Source of the DNA: Pseudomonadota bacterium
GTDB lineage: Bacteria; Pseudomonadota; Gammaproteobacteria; Steroidobacterales; Steroidobacteraceae
Assembly: GCA_023433515.1 (NCBI GenBank)
Contig: JAEZCN010000016.1
Location: 1 to 41,696 of the forward strand
Direction: 5' to 3'
Length of the DNA: 41,696 bases
The position numbers were made by a program, and so were the translations under genes. Positions 25,955 to 33,158 of this stretch are shown here, one piece after another. Within the stretch, counting starts at the first letter, position 1, and the number at the start of each line of letters is the position of its first letter. The notes below the pieces were generated by a model. That model had not been told where the DNA came from, did no database searches, and worked only from the letters and a program-made list of their open reading frames with translations.

Positions 25955-25991
25955 AGCGCGGCGAGCGCGTCAGCTCGCGGCCCGGCTTCAG
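25951..25991. terminator. Nested inverted repeat between convergent genes
   Basis: CTGAAGC (25951-25957) pairs with GCTTCAG (25985-25991). Inside it, GCGAGC (25961-25966) pairs with GCTCGC (25973-25978) around GCGTCA. The stop codons of both flanking genes lie in the outer arms. There is no U-tract, so it is a candidate two-way terminator or an mRNA 3'-end stabiliser. Confidence 0.45.
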
Positions 25992-26470
25992 ATCGCGGAT
26001 CGGCTCTTCAGGCATTCGTCGAGCGCCGCCAGCAACTCGCGCTTCGCGTTCACGAATTCCGCGACGACCGGCATGTCCGCGGGATGCGTGTACTTCGCGG
26101 CGCCCGACCAGAATTTGACATCGGTGCGCAGTCCCGCTTTCAACGCGGCGACGATCTCGCCCGCCGAGGTCGCCGCATCGAATGCCGTCATCTGCTCGGC
26201 CTGCAGTTCCTTCTGATCGTTCGAAAGTTCGTCGAGCTGCTCGCGTTTTGCGCGCGACAACTTCGTAGGCCCTTCGCCGCGCGCGGCCTTGCTCGCGTTG
26301 ATCCTTGTTTCGAACCCGGCTTCGACGCAGGCAAGCGCCTCGGCCTTGCCCAACGCATTCTCGAGCGCACGACGCTCGTCCGGTGCCTCGGCCTTGTCCA
26401 TCGCGACGCGTAATGCTGGAACGAACATGTCCCTGGAATCCTCTCCTGGACGGCTCTCGTCGAACTTCAT
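25988..26470 (-). CDS. Hypothetical cytoplasmic protein, charged and helical
   Basis: I do not recognise this 160-residue product. It has no signal peptide or membrane helix, is rich in Ala, Glu, Lys and Asp, and looks mostly helical (ERRALENALGKAEALACVEA, LSRAKREQLDELSNDQKELQ). A tail contains FWSGAAKYTHPADMPVVAEF. The ATG at 26470 (MKFDESRPG) has no clear ribosome site; MFVPALRVAM further in is an alternative start. Codon choice (G/C in third positions) looks like that of its neighbours. It converges on the fucose operon and diverges from the GH105 gene. Confidence 0.65.
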   Translation of the reverse strand: MKFDESRPGEDSRDMFVPALRVAMDKAEAPDERRALENALGKAEALACVEAGFETRINASKAARGEGPTKLSRAKREQLDELSNDQKELQAEQMTAFDAATSAGEIVAALKAGLRTDVKFWSGAAKYTHPADMPVVAEFVNAKRELLAALDECLKSRSAI

Positions 26471-26549
26471 CACGGGCGATCCGGGGCCGTCAAACTTCCC
26501 CGCTTGTCGATCGCGTGGTCGCGAGACGGATTGCGGCTAATATCGCGGC

Positions 26550-27689
26550 ATGAAACTTTCAGCGCTTCTGTTCTCGCTCGCGTTGTCGGGCATGTGGGTC
26601 GCGACGCCGGCCGCGGCCGATGCGCGCAAGGACGTCCTCGCGCTCGCGTCCCGAGTCGCCGACTGGCAGCTCGCGCACATGGAGAAGATGCCCGCGGGCG
26701 TCACCTCGTTCGGCGAAGAGACGCAGCATCCGCGCAGCTGGCAGAAAGGCGCGTTCTGGGTCGGCATGACGCGGCTCGCCGACGTCTCGAAGGAAAGACG
26801 TTTCCGCGACGCCATCCTCGCGCAGGGTCGCGCGAACGCGTGGCAACCCGGCCCGCGCATCTATCACGCGGACGATCACGTGATCACGCAGAGTTACCTG
26901 TGGTCCGCGCGCAATGGGGCCGGCAGTGAGGCCATCGTGCCGACCAAGGAGCGCTTCGATGCGATCCTGCGCGCGCCGCCGGTCGCGCACCTGAGCTTCG
27001 CCATCGCGCAGGACTACGAGTCGACCGAGTGCCTCAGGCGCTGGTGCTGGTGCGATGCGGTATTCATGTCGCCACCCGCCTGGCTCGAGCTTGCCCGGCA
27101 CACGGGCGACACGCGTTACCGCGACTTCGCGTTGTCCGAGTTCTGGGCGACCACGGACTTCCTGTACGACCCGGTCGAGAAGCTCTACTTTCGCGACAGC
27201 CGCTTCTTCGAGCGTCGAGATGCGCAGGGGCGCAAGTTGTTCTGGAGCCGGGGCAACGGCTGGGTCTTCGCCGGCATCGCGCTCATGCTCGAGGCCATGT
27301 CCACCGACGACCCCGAGCGAGCGGGCCTGGAGCGGCTGTTCCGGGAGATGGCCGTGAAACTGCGGGCGGTCCAGAAGCCCGACGGCTACTGGCCGCCGTC
27401 GTTGTTAGGCCCGGAAGGGTCGCCGCCGGAGACCAGCGGTACCGGTTTCTACGTATACGGCCTCGCGTGGGGCGTGAACCATGGCCTGCTCGATGCCGAT
27501 GACTACGCCATCTCGATCGAAAGCGGCTGGGACGCGCTGAAACGCGCGGTCGCGAAGGACGGCCGGCTGGGCTGGGTGCAGCAGGTCAGCGATCGGCCGG
27601 AAAACGTGCTGGAAACCGACACACAGTACTACGGTGTCGGCGCCTTCCTGCTCGCGGCCAGCGCGGTCGCGCAGATGGAAGACGACTGA
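26550..27689 (+). CDS. GH105/GH88-type unsaturated rhamnogalacturonyl hydrolase-like protein
   Basis: The 379-residue product has a signal peptide (MKLSALLFSLALSGMWVATPAAA) and an alpha/alpha-barrel with WQKGAFWVGMTRLAD, WCDAVFMSPPAWLELAR (candidate catalytic Asp), FWSRGNGWVFAGIA and ETSGTGFYVYGLAWGV. These are hallmarks of the YteR/GH105 family, which removes unsaturated galacturonyl residues from pectin fragments left by lyases. Export suggests a periplasmic site. A TAATAT box ends 6 bases before the ATG, so the mRNA could be nearly leaderless. A pectin role agrees with the nearby xyloglucan- and fucose-type genes. Confidence 0.88.
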   Translation: MKLSALLFSLALSGMWVATPAAADARKDVLALASRVADWQLAHMEKMPAGVTSFGEETQHPRSWQKGAFWVGMTRLADVSKERRFRDAILAQGRANAWQPGPRIYHADDHVITQSYLWSARNGAGSEAIVPTKERFDAILRAPPVAHLSFAIAQDYESTECLRRWCWCDAVFMSPPAWLELARHTGDTRYRDFALSEFWATTDFLYDPVEKLYFRDSRFFERRDAQGRKLFWSRGNGWVFAGIALMLEAMSTDDPERAGLERLFREMAVKLRAVQKPDGYWPPSLLGPEGSPPETSGTGFYVYGLAWGVNHGLLDADDYAISIESGWDALKRAVAKDGRLGWVQQVSDRPENVLETDTQYYGVGAFLLAASAVAQMEDD

Positions 27690-27767
27690 CGGCGGAGCGA
27701 TAATCCCGGGCGCCGGATGTTTGGCGCCACTCGCAGGCGCGGATCAATACCCTCCAGAGGTACCGCC

Positions 27768-28622
27768 ATGAAGAGTCTGTTTGCCGCCGTTGCGCTCGCC
27801 GTTCTCGCCACTTCGCTGCACGCCTCCGAAGGCTGGCTGCTCGTCAACAAGTCCGGACGCTACGAACTCGTGTACGCGACGGCGCAGGGAATGCAGACGG
27901 TCGCCGAACTCGGCGACCTGACTATCTACGCCAATCCACCTGAGCGGATAGGGATCATCACGCGCGACAAGAAGGCCGGGACGGGCCAACTACTCGTCGT
28001 CGACAAGGCGACTCGCGCCGTCACCAGTACGTGGACGCTGGATCTGTATCCGGGCAGCCAGATCCTGGGGCCGTCCGAGGAAATGGCGCTGGTCGGTAAC
28101 GCGGCGTATTTCGCGAGCGTGCGTTACGCCTCCAACGGCGTGGATTTCGAGCCGAATGCCGACGGCGGCTACTTCGACTTCAACCGCATGTCTCTCGCGG
28201 ACGGCGCGATCGATTCATTCGCGCTGCCGCGCGAGTTCACGAATCCGCGCATCGTCGTGATCGGCACGACGGTCTATCTCTTCCCCAACAACAGCTCACC
28301 GGCATGGAGGCTCGACGAGGCGAGCGGGCGCGTGGTGAAGGCGCAGGAAGACATCGTGAATCCGCACATCCTCAAGGACGCGGGCGCGGGACCGCTGCAG
28401 GTTGCGGTCGGCGCCGCGCCCGGCACGTTGTCCCGCCTGCCCGACCGATCGATCGTCTACGTCGACGCGCAATCCGGTGCAATCGAGTCGAAATCGCCGA
28501 GTGGCCACGTTCGCGAGCTGTGGAACCCCGAGAAGCAGGTACCCGGAATTTCGCGCACGGGCACCCGCGTCATCGAGGTTGTCGCGCAGCATGACGCCGA
28601 GCCCGAGGACGGCGGGGAATGA
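27768..28622 (+). CDS. Secreted protein of unknown function, possibly beta-propeller-like
   Basis: I do not recognise a named family in this 284-residue product. It has a clear signal peptide (MKSLFAAVALAVLATSLHAS), then repeating beta-rich blocks with short turns (YELVYATAQGMQTVAELGDL, QLLVVDKATRAVTSTWTLDL, TTVYLFPNNSSPAWRLDEAS). This is compatible with a small beta-propeller or repeat fold. AGAGG 8 bases before the ATG at 27768 supports the start. It follows the GH105 gene after 78 bases on the same strand and ends exactly where the long inverted repeat begins. Confidence 0.72.
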   Translation: MKSLFAAVALAVLATSLHASEGWLLVNKSGRYELVYATAQGMQTVAELGDLTIYANPPERIGIITRDKKAGTGQLLVVDKATRAVTSTWTLDLYPGSQILGPSEEMALVGNAAYFASVRYASNGVDFEPNADGGYFDFNRMSLADGAIDSFALPREFTNPRIVVIGTTVYLFPNNSSPAWRLDEASGRVVKAQEDIVNPHILKDAGAGPLQVAVGAAPGTLSRLPDRSIVYVDAQSGAIESKSPSGHVRELWNPEKQVPGISRTGTRVIEVVAQHDAEPEDGGE

Positions 28623-28733
28623 GGGTGGGGATAGCGGTGCCGGTGTAAAAGTGGGGATTAGCGCCAGCGCGCCGGGTACGCGAAGACGCCTCTACTAATC
28701 CCCACTTTTACACCGGCACCGCTATCCCCACCC
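28623..28733. repeat. Perfect 39-bp inverted repeat (MITE/REPIN-like)
   Basis: The arm at 28623-28661 (starting GGGTGGGGATAGCGG) is repeated without a mismatch as the reverse complement at 28695-28733, around 33 unrelated bases. The whole is 111 bp and fills almost all the space between two convergent genes. It starts one base after a stop codon. Arms this long and identical suggest recent arrival or gene conversion of a small mobile repeat, or a very strong two-way transcription barrier. Arm sequence differs from the REPIN at 18130. Confidence 0.85.
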
Positions 28734-28739
28734 CCCAAC

Positions 28740-30422
28740 TTACAGATCGCCGCGCTTCAACTTCTCTACGGCGTAGTTCGCCGCCCGGGCGGTCAGCGCC
28801 ATGTAGGTCAGCGATGGATTCTGGGTGGGCGAGGAGACCATGAAGCTGCCGTCGGTCACGAAGACGTTCGGAACGGCATGCAACTGGTTGTGGCCGTTCA
28901 GCACCGAGGTCTTCGGATCGCGGCCCATGCGAGCCGTGCCCATTTCGTGGATCACGCTGCCCGGCGTCACGGGATGATTGAAGCCCTTGACGTTCTCGAG
29001 GCCTGCGGCGGTCATCATCTCGACCGCGTCGTCCATCATCTGTTGCGCCATCGCGCGCTCGTTGTCGCGGTACTCCATCGACATGTTGATGCGCGGCATG
29101 CCGAACGAATCGAGCTTGTCGTGCGACAGCCAGATGCGGTTGTCGTGGTACGGCAGCGTCTCGCCGTACCCTTCCATGAACAGGCTCCACTCGCCCGGCC
29201 GCGTGATCTCGTTCTTGAAATCCGCGCCGAATGCAGCCGTGCCGATGCCTCGGGTCCAGGTGCCGCGATTGGTGTACACCTCGTATCCGTAACCTCGCGT
29301 GAACTTCTCCTCGCGCTTCGAGACGTTACGGAAGCGCGGGATGTACATGCTGGTCGAGCGCCGGCCGCGGTAGTAGCGGTCCAGAAGCCCCGAGTAGGTA
29401 GCCGTGGCCCCGCCCCCGTTGTGATGATCCATCAGGTTGTGGCCGAGCTCGCCCGAGTCGTTCCCCAGCCCGTCCGGAAAACGCGCCGTGCGCGTGTTCA
29501 GCAGGATCGCCGTCGAGTTCAGCGCCGACGCGCACAGGAACACGACCTTCGCGAAATACTCGGTCGTCTTCTTCGTGTTCGCATCGATCACGCGCACGCC
29601 CGTCACGCGGTTCTTCGCCTCGTCGTAGATCAGCGAGTGCACGATCGAATCGGGCTGCAGCGTGAGATTGCCAGTCGCCGCCGCGGCCGGCAGCGTCACG
29701 CCATTCGACGAAAAGTACGCGCTGAACGGGCAGCCGCGCGCGCACTGGTTGCGGCCCTGGCACGGCCCGCGGCCGTTGTGCTCGCGCGAGAGCACGGCGG
29801 TCGCGCTGCAGATCAGCTTGCGTTCGCCCTTGAACGCATCGTCCATGCCCGCCCGGATCTTCTTCTCCAGCGCGTTCATCTCGAACGGCGGCTGCAGCAC
29901 CTGCGCGGGTAGTTGGGGCAGCCCCGAGTTCTCGCCGCTCGCCCCGATGAACTTCTCCACGTGCTCGTACCAGGGGGCTATGTCCGCGTAACGGATCGGC
30001 CAGTCGATGCCCACGCCCTCGCGCAGGTTTGCCTCGAAGTCGAGATCGCTGAAGCGGAACACGTGCCGCGCCCACATGAGCGAGCGACCGCCCACTTGAT
30101 AGCCGCGATACCAGTTGAACGGCTTCGCCTGTCCGTACGGATTCTCGTTGTCGTCGACGAAGTGATGCTTCGTGGACTGATCGTATAGATAGAGCGTCGA
30201 CTGGATGGGCTGCGCCGCCCGGTCCGCGCCGGTCGCGCGATTGTTGTGCGGCAACTGCCACGGATCCTTGAGCGCCGTCGGGTAATCCACGACGTGGCGG
30301 ATGTCGCGCCCACGCTCGAGCACGAGCGTCTCGAGGCCGCGCTCCGTCAATTCCTTCGCGGCCCAGCCGCCCGACATGCCGGATCCGACGACGATGGCGT
30401 CGAAGTTGTTCGAGGCAGCCAT
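28740..30422 (-). CDS. GMC oxidoreductase (sugar/gluconate dehydrogenase-type large subunit)
   Basis: The 560-residue FAD enzyme has the N-terminal dinucleotide motif AIVVGSGMSGGWAAKELTE and the C-terminal GMC segment HEMGTARMGRDPKTSVLNGH with SPTQNPSLTYMALTARAANY. The likely catalytic His lies in FNHPVTPGSVIHE. Its cysteines in GRNQCARGC resemble the gluconate 2-dehydrogenase large-subunit branch. It lacks its own signal peptide. The start at 30422 overlaps the previous stop by one base (TGATG); a GTG at 30434 is possible. The partner subunit upstream carries a Tat signal, so the pair is probably exported together to oxidise sugars in the periplasm. Confidence 0.9.
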   Translation of the reverse strand: MAASNNFDAIVVGSGMSGGWAAKELTERGLETLVLERGRDIRHVVDYPTALKDPWQLPHNNRATGADRAAQPIQSTLYLYDQSTKHHFVDDNENPYGQAKPFNWYRGYQVGGRSLMWARHVFRFSDLDFEANLREGVGIDWPIRYADIAPWYEHVEKFIGASGENSGLPQLPAQVLQPPFEMNALEKKIRAGMDDAFKGERKLICSATAVLSREHNGRGPCQGRNQCARGCPFSAYFSSNGVTLPAAAATGNLTLQPDSIVHSLIYDEAKNRVTGVRVIDANTKKTTEYFAKVVFLCASALNSTAILLNTRTARFPDGLGNDSGELGHNLMDHHNGGGATATYSGLLDRYYRGRRSTSMYIPRFRNVSKREEKFTRGYGYEVYTNRGTWTRGIGTAAFGADFKNEITRPGEWSLFMEGYGETLPYHDNRIWLSHDKLDSFGMPRINMSMEYRDNERAMAQQMMDDAVEMMTAAGLENVKGFNHPVTPGSVIHEMGTARMGRDPKTSVLNGHNQLHAVPNVFVTDGSFMVSSPTQNPSLTYMALTARAANYAVEKLKRGDL

Positions 30423-30940
30423 CAGATCGCCCACGCCTTCTGGTCGGGGGCGAGCGGAATGTCGCCCTGGAAGCCGCCGGGAATCTTGAGATACGCCAGC
30501 GCCTGCGTCGCGCCGGTCTCCGAGAGGAAGTAACCGGTCATCGTGTAGTCCTTCAGGATCTTGAAGAACGACTGGTCATAGGCGAGCGCGATGTCTTTCG
30601 CCGCGCGGTCCGCGAGCCGCTCGACTTGCGCGGCCGGCGACAGCTCTTCGTAACCGGCAAACTCGGCCAGCCCCTTGCGCAACGTGTCGCGCGCGGCCGG
30701 CGTGGCGCACGCGGGGATCGCGAGATCGATGAAGTAATGAGTGTTCGCGGCCGATGCGGCCGGCGAATCGGTCTCCGGCAGAATCACGTCGACGAGCGCG
30801 CGCAGCGTGCGTATCTCGGACTCGTTGAAGAAAGTGGCCTTGTGAGACGGCGCGGCGGCGAAAGCCTCCACCACTCCACCCAGCGCGGCATGCGCCATCA
30901 GCACGGACGACCCGCGCAGGAAAGAACGTCGACTCGCCAT
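30422..30940 (-). CDS. Gluconate 2-dehydrogenase subunit 3-family protein, Tat-exported
   Basis: The 172-residue small subunit has a twin-arginine signal (MASRRSFLRGSSVLMAHAAL) followed by the family core (FNESEIRTLRALVDVILPET, and the C-terminal YTMTGYFLSETGATQALAYL). In known sugar dehydrogenases this subunit carries the FAD-bearing GMC subunit across the membrane. The usual third partner, a cytochrome c, is not encoded here. It is translationally coupled to the GMC gene. Confidence 0.9.
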   Translation of the reverse strand: MASRRSFLRGSSVLMAHAALGGVVEAFAAAPSHKATFFNESEIRTLRALVDVILPETDSPAASAANTHYFIDLAIPACATPAARDTLRKGLAEFAGYEELSPAAQVERLADRAAKDIALAYDQSFFKILKDYTMTGYFLSETGATQALAYLKIPGGFQGDIPLAPDQKAWAI

Positions 30941-30972
30941 GGTTCCCCCTCCGAATTATCGCCGGGGGGATC

Positions 30973-31200
30973 TTATTCGTTCTTGATGGCGCCGCGCACG
31001 TTCATCACGAAAAGGCCTATCTGCAGACCTATCAAGGCCCATGCACGCGTATGCCACGCCCACGCGACCCACAGGATGTTGCTCGCGATGAAGACCCAGA
31101 ACCCCGCTTCGCGACGCTGCTTCGATCTCGATGCGACCAGCCAGGCGGCGACCAGGGTCACCGCCATCGCCGGCCATTGAAGCGCATCCAGCCAGTCCAT
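30973..31200 (-). CDS. Small integral membrane protein
   Basis: The 75-residue product has about three hydrophobic segments (WPAMAVTLVAAWLVAS, FWVFIASNILWVAWAW, WALIGLQIGLFVMNV) joined by Arg/Lys-rich loops. I cannot name it. The ATG at 31200 follows the VOC stop by one base, with GGGAT just before it, so it is probably co-translated with that gene. A longer in-frame reading to 31233 would run into the VOC gene. Confidence 0.7.
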   Translation of the reverse strand: MDWLDALQWPAMAVTLVAAWLVASRSKQRREAGFWVFIASNILWVAWAWHTRAWALIGLQIGLFVMNVRGAIKNE

Positions 31201-31201
31201 G

Positions 31202-31696
31202 TCATCCCGCGTAGGCGCGGCGCAGCTCGGCAACGTCGAGTTTGCCCATCTTGAGCAACGCCGCCATCACGCGCTCGGACTTCTCGTTCGGATCGCCAAA
31301 CCACTCGACCATCTCGCGCGGCACCACCTGCCACGAAAGCCCGTAGCGGTCCTTGAGCCAACCGCACACCTGCGCCTTCGGATCGCCGCCATCCGTCAGC
31401 CGGTCCCAGTAATGGTCGAACTCCTTCTGGTCCTCGACGTAGATCTGCATCGACACGGCCTCGTTGAACTTGAACAGCGGGCCGCCGTTGAGCGCGGTGA
31501 ATTCCTGGCCTGCGAGCTCGAATTGCACGGTGAGTACCGTGCCCTCCTTCTGGCCGTGGATCTCGACCCCGACCTTGCCGTAGCGCGCGATCTTGCCGAT
31601 GCGCGAGTTCGGAAAGATGCCCGTGTAGAAACGCGCGGCCTCCTCGGCCTGGCTCGCGAACCACAGACAGGGGGCAATTTTCGAGCTGAAATTCAT
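31202..31696 (-). CDS. VOC-superfamily protein (PhnB / 3-demethylubiquinone methyltransferase-like)
   Basis: The 164-residue product has the PhnB-like VOC fold: APCLWFASQAEEAARFYTGI, TVQFELAGQEFTALNGGPLF, VEDQKEFDHYWDRLTDGGDP, KDRYGLSWQVVPREMVEWFG. Family members are often called 3-demethylubiquinone-9 3-methyltransferases, but most lack proof of that activity. GAGGAGA lies just upstream of the ATG, behind an inverted repeat that may be its operator. Confidence 0.88.
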   Translation of the reverse strand: MNFSSKIAPCLWFASQAEEAARFYTGIFPNSRIGKIARYGKVGVEIHGQKEGTVLTVQFELAGQEFTALNGGPLFKFNEAVSMQIYVEDQKEFDHYWDRLTDGGDPKAQVCGWLKDRYGLSWQVVPREMVEWFGDPNEKSERVMAALLKMGKLDVAELRRAYAG

Positions 31697-31707
31697 GTGT
31701 TCTCCTC

Positions 31708-31726
31708 GGTTCAGACTGACTGAACC
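31708..31726. promoter_or_regulatory. Inverted repeat upstream of the VOC gene (candidate operator)
   Basis: GGTTCAG-ACTGA-CTGAACC is a perfect 7-bp inverted repeat with a 5-base centre. It is placed 12 bases before the VOC start and directly upstream of its ribosome site. The 19-bp palindrome is the size of a dimeric repressor site. There is no U-tract, so it is not a good terminator for the MFS gene upstream. Confidence 0.4.
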
Positions 31727-31784
31727 TTGGTCGAACGGGAACCGGCGGAATCGACAGCGGTGTTATCGGAAGGCGCCGACCTCG

Positions 31785-33158
31785 CTAACTCGGCGTTTTC
31801 ACACCCGGCATCGACGGCCGCACCAGCGAGGCTTCGAGTTCTTCGAGGCTGCGGCCGCGGGTCTCCGGCACGATGCGCCAGATGACGATGAAACCGGTCA
31901 GCGCGAACGCGCCGTAGATCATCCACGTGCGCGAGTTCCCGAAATTCGCCACTTCCCACGGGAACAGCAGCTGCACGAGGAAGCTCACGCCCGAATTCAC
32001 GAGGCCCACGAACGAGATCGCCACGCCGCGCACACGATTCGGAAAGATCTCCGACAACAATACCCACATGATCGGGCCGAGCGAGATCGCGAAACTGGCC
32101 ACGAACGCCAGCACGCCGACCAGGACGAGCGAAGGGACGAACGCGATCACGCCCATGCTGAGCGCCATGCCGGCAGTACCCCACATGAGCAGCGGCCGGC
32201 GGCCGATCCTGTCGATCAGCAACATCGCGAGCACGGTGAACACGAGATTCACGATGCCCACGTACGCCGCCTGCATGAATGCGGCGTCGGCATTGGCGCC
32301 GGCATTCTGGAAGATGACCGGAGCATAGGAGAGCACCGCGTTCATGCCGGTGATCTGCTGCAGCACGGCGACCGTCAATCCGATGCTCATCACGCCGCGC
32401 AGGGCCGGCGACCACAACTCGCGCCATGGCGCTTTCGGGGTATTCGCCTCGCGCGCGAGTGACGTCCTCACCTCGGCGAGTTCGGCCTCGGCGAGTTCGG
32501 CCTCGGCGAGCTCCGCGCCGTGCGCGCGCGACAAGACCCGGCGCGCGGCATCGAGCCTGCCGTGTAACGCGAGCCAGCGCGGGCTTTCCGGCACCGTCCA
32601 CAACAGCGCGAAGTAGATAGTGGACGGCAACGCGCCGATGCCGAGCATCCAGCGCCAGTTCCACTGCGCCTCGGCGATTCCGAGGATGAGCCAGTTGCTG
32701 AGGAAAGCCGCCGAGATGCCGAGCACGATGAACAGCTGGTTGACGCTCACCATGCGTCCGCGCACCGACGCGGGAGACAGCTCCGCGATGTACATGGACG
32801 CCACGACGAGCGCCGCGCCCACGCCGAGCCCCGACAACAACCGCCCGGCGATGAGCATGGAAAAAGTGGTCGCCACGGCGGACAGCAGGGCCGACGCGGT
32901 GAAGATCAGCGCGGCGGCGCGCAGGATCGCGCGGCGCCCGAAACGATCCGCGAGCGGTCCCGCGCACAGGATGGAGAATGTCGCGCTCAGCGTGAGCGAC
33001 GCGGCCGCCCAACCCACCTCGATCTTGTCGAGCGCGAACTCCGCCTCGACGAAACTCACGACGCCGGAAATCACCGACACGTCGAAGCCCATGAGGAATC
33101 CGCCCAGCGCCACGATCGTCACCGTGCGCAGCACGTAGCGACCGGGCGGCGCGCTCAT
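31785..33158 (-). CDS. Sugar porter-family MFS transporter
   Basis: The 457-residue, 12-helix transporter carries sugar-porter signatures: GFDVSVISGV in helix 1, GPLADRFGRRAIL, YIAELSPASVRGRM, VPESPRWLALHGR, QQITGMNAVLSYAPVIFQNA, DRIGRRPLL and VPETRGRSLEELE. It is likely a sugar:H+ symporter. The ATG at 33158 shares an ATGA with the LacI stop, so the regulator and transporter are coupled. The loop between helices 6 and 7 contains a short tandem repeat. The frame remains open upstream to 33428, but only inside lacI-type coding sequence. Confidence 0.92.
   Translation of the reverse strand: MSAPPGRYVLRTVTIVALGGFLMGFDVSVISGVVSFVEAEFALDKIEVGWAAASLTLSATFSILCAGPLADRFGRRAILRAAALIFTASALLSAVATTFSMLIAGRLLSGLGVGAALVVASMYIAELSPASVRGRMVSVNQLFIVLGISAAFLSNWLILGIAEAQWNWRWMLGIGALPSTIYFALLWTVPESPRWLALHGRLDAARRVLSRAHGAELAEAELAEAELAEVRTSLAREANTPKAPWRELWSPALRGVMSIGLTVAVLQQITGMNAVLSYAPVIFQNAGANADAAFMQAAYVGIVNLVFTVLAMLLIDRIGRRPLLMWGTAGMALSMGVIAFVPSLVLVGVLAFVASFAISLGPIMWVLLSEIFPNRVRGVAISFVGLVNSGVSFLVQLLFPWEVANFGNSRTWMIYGAFALTGFIVIWRIVPETRGRSLEELEASLVRPSMPGVKTPS
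32471..32515. repeat. 15-bp in-frame tandem repeat in the MFS central loop
   Basis: CCTCGGCGAGTTCGG occurs at 32471-32485 and 32486-32500, with a third copy carrying two changes at 32501-32515. It encodes a repeated Ala-Glu-Leu-Ala-Glu block in the cytoplasmic loop. The copy number can change by slippage without breaking the frame. Confidence 0.85.
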
